NCBI GenBank assembly: GCA_010093605.1
Contig: MU004191.1
Coordinates: 613,832 to 677,831, forward strand
Source: Lophium mytilinum
Taxonomy: Eukaryota; Ascomycota; Dothideomycetes; Mytilinidiales; Mytilinidiaceae
Length of the DNA stretch: 64,000 nucleotides
Reading direction: 5' to 3'
Below are positions 57,411 through 64,000 of the stretch, in pieces. Both the position numbers and the translations under genes were made by a program. The notes beneath the pieces are model-generated. The model saw nothing but the letters and a program-made list of their open reading frames with translations, did not search any database and was not told where the DNA came from. How positions within the stretch are numbered: the stretch's first letter is position 1; each line of letters begins with the position of its first letter.

Positions 57411-59297
57411 ATGGCCTTCACCTGCTGCCAGAAACTGCATAGCCTCCGGAGCAGCGTCCAAGCAGCTGCGCGCGGCGTTCAACGAAAAGCCAGAGGCGCT
57501 GTGAAGAAAGCCAAGCGCAAGGCCAAGGTCGGCACACAGAAGCCAGCCGATTTCAGCATATCTGATGACCTTGCTTGCCCTGATGAAACGGGCAAACTGC
57601 TTAGCAGGTCATCTCCAAGCCAAAGTTCATTGCAAACCGCCGGCGTATTCACCTCCCCAAACGCCAATTTGGTAGTATCACACCATGAGCACAAGCAGGA
57701 AACTCCCTTTCTTTCTCCCGCCGCAAATGAGGAAACGCTCCCATCTCTAGGGAAGGGGGCTCACGAGTCTTTCGAGTCGCGGTACTGGGGTCGAACCAGC
57801 GATATTCCATCAACCGACCTCAGGCGTCTTGCATCGAAAGTACTAGACCCTGAAGGGCAGCTTGGAGGACTCGGCGTGTGGGTCTCAAGCAAGAAACAGG
57901 GGTCCTACAACACTGTCTACATCGTCCAGTTCATTCATGGTTACAAGCTTGCTATCAAAGTTCCTTCCGCAGGGCACGCCTCCCGATGGAGAAAGGAAGA
58001 CGCGTCCAACCTTCGCTCAGAGGCCCTTACTATGCAATACATTCGAAAAAATACAAAAGTCCCTGTCCCTGACGTCTACCGCTACTCAACAGTCCTAGAA
58101 AATGAGATTGGGGCACCTTATATTGTTATGGACGCAATGGAAGGAGTATCGGCGCATCAAATCTGGTACCCCGATGGACACGTTACGGAAGAGACTATTG
58201 AAACTCGACTTAAACTCTTGCAGTCCATCGCAGGATCCATAGCGGGGCTGCAAACTCTTGAGTTCGACAAGGCGGGCATGCTCGACTTTGAGAATGACGA
58301 CCTGGAGAAACCAACAGTCGGCCCCGTACGCATGTGGCGCGAGCCTTCCGGCTTAGAGCTATACGAGGAGAACTACAAGGAATTGCTGCTCATGCGAGAC
58401 ACTCGAAGCTTTCCACCAGCGTCAACGGCAAAACAATACTTCTCGTCCGTCCTCAAACCCTGGAACTACGATAGTCACGACGAGGACCGAGGTACAGGGG
58501 TGATCAAAATGGCCGCGAAAGCTTTGGAATGCCATCCCTTCCGGAAATCCCTGAAGTCACCAGATGACGAAACTGAAAGCTTCGTCATCCAACATCCGGA
58601 TTTTAACCTTCAGAACATCCTTTGCGATCCTGAGACTCTTCAGATCACAGGTGTAGTCGATTGGGATCTTGTAAGGACAGTACCTAGGTGTGTTGGCTTT
58701 TCTGCGGTTCCAATATGCCTTCGCGAAGATTGGCTACCGCACTATATGTGGCCAGTATCTTCTATTCTAGCTGTTAACCAGCTGGACATGTACCGCGATC
58801 ACTACTCGAAGTGCCTTTCGGAGGCTATGGGCGGTGAAGGGGATTGCGTTTTCACGAAGAAGAGCCAGATCTACACTGCGTTGGATGCGGCAATGTCTAC
58901 GAACGGCTCGCTCGGGGTTGCGGACTTTGTTGACAAAGTCTTGCAATACATTTTTCCTTGCCAATCCGCTATGGTTCTGACCTGCCATCTTGGTGACGAG
59001 GAAGATGGGGGCCCGTGTGAAGAATGCATAATGGAACGTATGCCAGCATTTCTGGATCCTGAAGGCCGGGATCCGAACGACGATTCAGATGAGAGCGACT
59101 TTGACACCGACGAGTCCGACACACAAGCATCTCACGTAGAGTCTCAAACAACTGTATCGGAGGGAACTAGCACTGGAGAAGGGTACTCTGTACCCTACGC
59201 CGAAGCAGGCTTGGATAGCTCGATAGTCGAAGCTTGTGATGAGATACATGAAGAGATGAAGTCAGGACTTCAGGGCTACTTGGTGACCATACTATAG
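57411..59297 (+). CDS. APH/choline-kinase-fold phosphotransferase-like protein
   Basis: Single exon, 628 residues from the ATG MAFTCCQK. The N-terminal 140 residues are basic then Ser-rich. The kinase-like domain spans about residues 160-470: GSYNTVYIVQF, LAIKVPSAG (ATP Lys), RSEALTMQYIRKNTKVPVPDVY (read as EALTMQYIRKNTKVPVPDVY), GAPYIVMDAMEGV. The catalytic loop HPDFNLQNILCD carries Asp and Asn, and ITGVVDWDLV gives the metal Asp. All canonical APH residues appear present. The C-terminus is acidic (Asp/Ser/Glu). This family is greatly expanded in Pezizomycotina and its substrates are mostly unknown. No resistance function should be assumed. Confidence 0.85.
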   Translation: MAFTCCQKLHSLRSSVQAAARGVQRKARGAVKKAKRKAKVGTQKPADFSISDDLACPDETGKLLSRSSPSQSSLQTAGVFTSPNANLVVSHHEHKQETPFLSPAANEETLPSLGKGAHESFESRYWGRTSDIPSTDLRRLASKVLDPEGQLGGLGVWVSSKKQGSYNTVYIVQFIHGYKLAIKVPSAGHASRWRKEDASNLRSEALTMQYIRKNTKVPVPDVYRYSTVLENEIGAPYIVMDAMEGVSAHQIWYPDGHVTEETIETRLKLLQSIAGSIAGLQTLEFDKAGMLDFENDDLEKPTVGPVRMWREPSGLELYEENYKELLLMRDTRSFPPASTAKQYFSSVLKPWNYDSHDEDRGTGVIKMAAKALECHPFRKSLKSPDDETESFVIQHPDFNLQNILCDPETLQITGVVDWDLVRTVPRCVGFSAVPICLREDWLPHYMWPVSSILAVNQLDMYRDHYSKCLSEAMGGEGDCVFTKKSQIYTALDAAMSTNGSLGVADFVDKVLQYIFPCQSAMVLTCHLGDEEDGGPCEECIMERMPAFLDPEGRDPNDDSDESDFDTDESDTQASHVESQTTVSEGTSTGEGYSVPYAEAGLDSSIVEACDEIHEEMKSGLQGYLVTIL

Positions 59298-59904
59298 CGC
59301 TAGGTCTTTAACCCACGGCGTCCGGGCAATTGCCGAAGCATCCGGCACTCTTTCACACGCGTCTCGGCAAGAAAAGGTGAGTGAGCTAGCAAGCAGCCAT
59401 TCTTCACCATGGTACCAAGACAGCTGACTATGATAAGGAAATGGATCGGAGGAGACTACGGACAGGCCTTAACATGAGGAAAAGAAAGAATTTCGGGGAC
59501 TACAGTGGGCACTACTTATTTACTCTGCCGAATCTTGCCCGTTTATGTTCTAGCCTTTCCCTCTGCAATTAGATTCCTCTATCATTAATCAACCAACAAA
59601 AGTTACTCTTCTCTCCACTAGTGAAGGCAAGAGGGTCTTAATAGACCCGAATACCATGCCCCTTTTGCAAATCTGCGCTGTGTTCGTCGAACCCGTGACC
59701 TCGCATATCCTCGGCACGTTTCGTTCTGACTATGTACCACAGCTCAATCCCTCTTCCTTGGGATATAAAACCCCTCCCCCGCTTCATCGACTTCGTTCGA
59801 GCAAGGGGAGGAGAGGTTGGAGGCATCAAATCATCGATGGAACAGACTCTGATATCGGTCCTCCGCTGTCGGAAACCAAAATGAAGACTGCGAAGTGACT
59901 TGGA
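59298..59904. other. Intergenic, nothing seen
   Basis: 3' flank of the APH-like gene; a short frame at 59656-59898 has no recognisable feature. Confidence 0.4.
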
Positions 59905-59905
59905 A

Positions 59906-59990
59906 ACGTGCGGTGCTCTGCAAAACTACAAAGCCTCACCTTTGATGGAGAGGCTTTGTGGTGTTTGAAACTCGGAAGCAGAGCGCACGG
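59906..59990. repeat. Imperfect hairpin (inverted repeat)
   Basis: ACAAAGCCTC (59928-59937) pairs perfectly with GAGGCTTTGT (59950-59959) over a 12-nt loop. An outer GTGC...GCTCTGC (near 59908-59921) pairs with GCAGAGCGCAC (59978-59988). Possible structured RNA, terminator or remnant of a small inverted-repeat element. Confidence 0.5.
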
Positions 59991-60693
59991 TACACTTCTT
60001 CAGCATGCGTAGATGATGAACCTCACCAACCTACCGATTAACTCCTTGTGCTTTTGCCCCAAAGCAGGAGAAGAGTATCAGCACCTGGAGTGCGAGCACC
60101 GCCCATATGTAGAGAGTGATAAGCTTCAGCAGCAGCACTTCCACTAACCTCCACCATTCGTAGGTTTCTACGCATAAGTCGATACCCACAGCCATCGCAA
60201 CCTGCCGCCTCTAATTTTGCCAAACCCAGCCCCGCACCATAAAGATGTTGCCTTGAAGAGTTTCCTCCAAGACAGCCATAAAGCAAGGTGGGCTGCAGTT
60301 TTACTCCCACCGCGGAAACAGTGATGCTACTGAGGAAAAGAGGTTGGAGTCTGTTGACAAAGGCAATTATACTCTGAGACAAGGAGGAGTCGGAGGAAGT
60401 CGGACCGAGTACTTGAGACACGTGAGGGATAAGGAAAGTAGCGTCTCGGAGCTTGAATCTAGAGACCGAAGCGGTAGTGGGTCTAAGTACTAGCCAGTAC
60501 AGAGGAATTGTAATGATCAGTCTTTCTCTACCCCACGATAAGAGCAAAATGTACCTGATATGGACGGAAAATTGGGGATTTTGCTTTGAGGGCTCTGTAA
60601 ATGAGATGCAAGATACCTAGTACATCCATCGCGAGAGAATCCCTCCTAATCCAGAGAAGTTCGCGCCAACACCAGTCTCCTCGTTCTCAAACC
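59991..60693. other. Intergenic, no supported gene
   Basis: The long minus frame 60547-60038 lacks an ATG at its start and has mixed codon use; not accepted. Confidence 0.4.
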
Positions 60694-61752
60694 TCACACC
60701 CTTACCCTCTTCCACCTCACAACCCTCACCTCAAATGGTCCCTGCTGCCACTCCACCCTCCGCTCCTGAGCCCCTGACCTCCTGTGCCACCTCAACTTCC
60801 CCTCCTGAACCTCAACCCCCTCCCCCCAACTCCCCCTCTCCACCCCAACACACCTCAGCACAAACCCTTGCCCCATCCCAAACTCCCACGTCTCCGCACA
60901 CCCCACCACCTCCTCCAACTGCGCCCTCTTCGCCGCAAAACTCTCAAACACAATCTCCAGCCCCCTCAGCCCCGGAAACGCCCTCTCAACCCCCCCGGCC
61001 CACCCAAACCCTAACCCCCTCGCGTGCTCTGCCGACAAAACCCTCCCATCCCGCACCCCCTCCCTCCGCTTCCTTGCCAGCTCCCGCATCACCGCCGCCG
61101 TCGGCCGCCTTGCCACGCTCCCATCCCCAACATTCGGATCCACCGCGAGCCCGCCATCCCGCGCCACCTCGCCCGGCGGCGTCTCCCACGTCCACCAGTC
61201 CGTGCGCTCGAGGCGCAGCGTGAGGAACTTGATATTGCGCGACGGGGCGTGGAGGAAGGTCTGGAAGTGCGCGCTCTCCAGGAACGTCTGCTGGATGGTG
61301 TAGTCCGCGGCTTGGATGTTGTTGCGGAGCAGCTGTTGGCCGAGTCGGCTCTGATTGCGGGAGGGGAAATTGATCGCGGGGCTGCCGACGAAGATGGCGT
61401 TGAGCGAGATGGGGAGGTGCTGGGTTTCGATGTGGATGGCGCGGCAGGTGAGGAGGAGCGGGAGGGCTATGTCGTGGCGCTTGGGAGCCCTTGCTGATTG
61501 GGAGAAGCCGCGGTGGAAGGGGTCGTGGCAGGTGTTGAGGAGGGCGTAGGAGAAGATTTCGTCGCGGAGTTCGCGGGGGAGGCGGCTGAAGATCGGGCAT
61601 TGTTGTTGCGGGTTTACTTCTCCATTAGAGTCGGCGCGGACATCGAGGACGTTGTCAGAGTTCTGGGGATGTTAGCTGGCATCGATGAACTGTTTGGGAG
61701 GGGCCTTGAGGCTCACGAAGTCCGAACCTCTTCTAGAAGGTACGGTGAACAT
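60694..61752 (-). CDS. Orphan protein with LPRELRDEIFSY motif
   Basis: Exons 61752-61717 and 61662-60694 join in phase 0 through a 54-bp GTGAGC...CCCCAG intron to 334 residues. After a short N-terminus (MFTVPSRRGSDF) the protein has IFSRLPRELRDEIFSYALL, an F-box/2EXR-like start frequent in fungal orphans. Next come LPLLLTCRAIHIETQHLPIS and NIKFLTLRLERTDWWTWETP, read as IKFLTLRLERTDWWTWETP. The remainder, ARKRREGVRDGRVLSAEHAR and GLRGLEIVFESFAAKRAQLE, is unknown. Very biased C-ending codons give long shadow frames on the opposite strand. Function unknown. Confidence 0.75.
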
Positions 61753-62397
61753 TTGCTCCATTGTATGCGACTGTTTCTTCTGACTTCGACAGACCTATTT
61801 GTCTGTTGGAGGTCTGTAGTGGTGGGGTACCGGCGATACCTAATTTATGTTGTGGCTAGAGGCACAGCTTACCCCTGCATAGCGGCACGGCAGCTAGGCA
61901 GCCACTTTTAGAGCCAGTAAGTTTTGCATGGATTACATTCCTTCAAGTCCTTCGAGTCCTCCTATGCTGTCCACAATCCCCAATCTCAAGTATCATGCCA
62001 TTCATCCAGGGTATCGAGGCACACAAAGATAACGCTCTTGGAACATGGTAAATATAGATAGCCATGGATGTGTGAAATTCTCTTCTCCACCGCGAAAGAA
62101 GTCGAGGAAGAAATCTTCCTGTGCATTGACATATGAAAGCGTCCCTAGGCTAAAATGCAGATATGTAAAATGCTGTTAGATGGAACATTGAAAAGGAAGA
62201 CCCTCAATCTCCACCGCAAAAGCAGATTGAAATCAAATACTTCCATACATGGACACGACAACACTTTTTGACGTTAAAATACGACGGGTATAAAAGATAT
62301 AGGAAATTTTCATCAGATGCGTCCTCCACATGAAACAGAATGTTCGAAACAATGCAATCAAAATCGGCCGAGATCCTCGATTAGTGTCCGTGCGAAA
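61753..62397. other. Intergenic
   Basis: 5' flank of the orphan and 3' flank of DMC1. No gene seen. Confidence 0.5.
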
Positions 62398-63878
62398 TCA
62401 TGCCTTCTCTGGGTCGTTGATACCGCCGTTGGTGATGATGTAGGTAGCTTCGCGCTCGGGACAGTCTAAGGAAGAGTGATTAGTAAATGCTAGAGATGCA
62501 TTGGACGTATTTTATGTCATACCCGGAGAGTCCTGGACTTTTGCAACACGTTCTTCACCGCGGCCTTTGCGAAGAAGGATTCGAGTGGTAGAGGCATGGG
62601 CGAGGATGTGACCACCGACTGGCTTGCGACCGTCGGCACCGGCAAATAAAGCGCTGGCACCGGGATCGCTCTGTACTTGGTTGGTCAAGAGGACGGCGAT
62701 GTTGAAAGCTGGAAGACGTAAGCGGCCAAGATCTCGATTGATTTCTGCAAAGTCCTGCTCACCTTCAGCGAGGTGGGTCAGTCTAGAGAGGAATTGATTC
62801 AGCTTCTGCTGGCGCTCATTGAGTTCTCCACGACCAACGTAGTCTACTCGGAAAAGAGAGATGATACTGTCGATGACCAGAAGGCGGTACTCGTTGTTGA
62901 CGAAGTACTCTGCGACTCGGTTGAGCAGTTCCATCTGATGCTCGCTGTTCACTGCTCTGGCATAGCTGATGTTCTCGAGGGCGTTCTCGGGATCAACGCC
63001 GAAGCGCTCGGCAATCTGGGTGATACTAGAATGAATCAACATGCGGCTAAAAGGAATTGAATTGAAGGGCTGGCTACCGCTCTGGTCGGAACGTTCCCTC
63101 GGTGTCTAGAGTACTCGTTAGACAGACTGCAGTCAATGTTCAACCAGGAAGACTGACCAATGTATGCAACCTTGCCTTCCGCACCACCCATATCCTATGT
63201 TGTCAGAAGAAGTCTGGGTGGTCCGACGGAATATATACCTTGGGAAGTTGAGCTATGACCGACATAGTATGCGCGATCTGAGTCTTGCCGCAACCTAAGC
63301 TTCATCAGGCCCGTTCGCTAAGGAACCCATGAGTATGACTTACGAAACTCTCCAAAGACCTCGCTGATGCTCATCGTCTGAAATCCTCTGCAACGCAGTC
63401 AGCACCCATGAAATCCGTCAAGAGCCTGGGCCATACCCTCCAATGATCGCATCAAACTGCTTGCTACCAGTAGAGATCTTAAGAACCCGCTTGCGCTGCT
63501 GGCCAAGCTCCTGGGCGGTGACGAATCCGCCTCCAGACGGCTGGCACTTCGCAATAGCATCCTTGACTTTATCAACCTTGATCTCCGAGAAGCCCTTGAT
63601 CTTGAGCAGATTGCGACGCGTCGCAGCATGGACGGACTGCCACCCTGTTAGCATACTGAGTATCAGCGTTCATCGATGACGAGAGGCATACCGCAATGGT
63701 ATAATACCCACTCGTCTTCAACTTCGAGATGTCCACTGCGCCGATGCCGTGGGCCTGGATGGCATCAATATCGACGATGAAGCCGTCCTGAGGCAGGTCA
63801 GTACACCGTCATCGAGATCATTCCAGATTGGCGGCCTACATCGTTCAGAGAGTCGTCGCTGGCAACGGAAGAAGGCAT
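62398..63878 (-). CDS. Meiotic recombinase Dmc1
   Basis: RecA/Rad51-family strand-exchange protein of meiosis. About ten exons: 63878-63840 ([13 protein letters not shown]), 63787-63692, 63636-63437, 63387 onward, and last 62465-62398 ([14 protein letters not shown]...). The junctions I traced are in phase. The N-terminal HhH segment [30 protein letters not shown]-type core ([13 protein letters not shown]) and [16 protein letters not shown] precede Walker A (GEFRCGKTQ, split by an intron). [20 protein letters not shown] and [20 protein letters not shown] (read as [18 protein letters not shown], Walker B) and [15 protein letters not shown] follow. Features such as [18 protein letters not shown] favour Dmc1 over Rad51. 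One intron, about 62710-62763, is 54 nt with no stop. Confidence 0.95.
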
Positions 63879-64000
63879 CGTAGGACTCGGCGGAGCGGTA
63901 AAGGGGTGCACTAGCAAGTGTTGAGGGGGATGCGATGAGTTGGGATAGCTGTTGAATCATACAGGAAGAGATGAGATGGGAAGAAGAGAAGGATGGAGGT
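63879..64000. other. DMC1 5' flank
   Basis: Start of the upstream region of DMC1; cut by the window edge. Confidence 0.4.

Noticed and set aside
57411-59297. Aminoglycoside resistance determinant
   Set aside because: The APH fold is present but the protein belongs to the broad fungal kinase-like expansion; nothing in the sequence indicates antibiotic modification.
60038-60547. 169-codon minus-strand frame
   Set aside because: Begins without an ATG, mixed codon use, no motif or splice context.
60735-61911. Long plus-strand frames opposite the orphan at 60694-61752
   Set aside because: Pro/Ser/Thr-only translations caused by the opposite gene's codon bias; the minus-strand frame has coherent protein motifs and an in-phase intron.
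62398-63878. RAD51 instead of DMC1
   Set aside because: The N-terminal segment and the [18 protein letters not shown] stretch fit fungal Dmc1 better than Rad51.

Overview
The window is nuclear DNA of a filamentous ascomycete (Pezizomycotina; a Dothideomycete-like gene set is my best guess). The evidence is short GT-AG introns of about 50-80 bp with CTAAC/CTGAC-type branch sites, strong third-position G/C preference in real exons, and fungus-specific families: HET-domain proteins, a HET-NACHT STAND receptor, a Crh-type GH16, a GH115 glucuronidase, a CYP52-like P450, MTC1 and fungal DMC1. I see no virus-like element, CRISPR array or rRNA, and no intact tRNA.

Layout. 0.5-7.8 kb is an accessory island: a minus-strand NLR-like gene joining HET, NACHT, ankyrin and ZZ zinc-finger modules, a 479-bp terminal-inverted-repeat (MITE-like) element, and a plus-strand HET gene. 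7.9-10.7 kb holds a divergent pair: a peroxiredoxin and a Rieske/AIF-type flavoprotein. 11.4-16.9 kb holds a second divergent pair, SEC1 (exocytosis) and SUV3 (mitochondrial RNA helicase). 17.4-23.5 kb has an F-box-like orphan, an AidB-like acyl-CoA dehydrogenase and a secreted LPMO-like protein with a QPTG-repeat tail. 25.2-29.8 kb has SSU72 (Pol II CTD phosphatase) and the SH3 adaptor NBP2, divergent over a 2-kb pyrimidine-rich interval.

30-43 kb is gene-poor. It contains a possible Pol III transcript, a frame-shifted orphan gene, an acidic orphan with a 33-residue duplication, a Crh-type GPI-anchored transglycosylase, a small Cys-containing orphan, a three-copy 204-bp tandem array and several weak gene remnants. 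43.1-49.1 kb is housekeeping again: an AT-hook chromatin-like protein divergent from MTC1, then a UPF0390 protein. 49.7-55.5 kb pairs GH115 with a CYP52-like P450 whose reading frame breaks in the I-helix. 56.2-61.8 kb has a small Cys/Lys-rich protein, an APH-fold kinase-like protein and another orphan with the fungal LPRELRDEI-type N-terminus. 62.4-63.9 kb is the meiotic recombinase DMC1.

The genes do not form one pathway. The most distinctive part is the first 10 kb, where two HET genes, one an NLR, lie next to redox and AIF-type genes linked in other systems to regulated cell death. That functional link is inference from proximity only. No clearly undescribed system is proven here; the strongest leads are the NLR with its C-terminal ZZ module, the TIR element beside it and the 204-bp repeat array.
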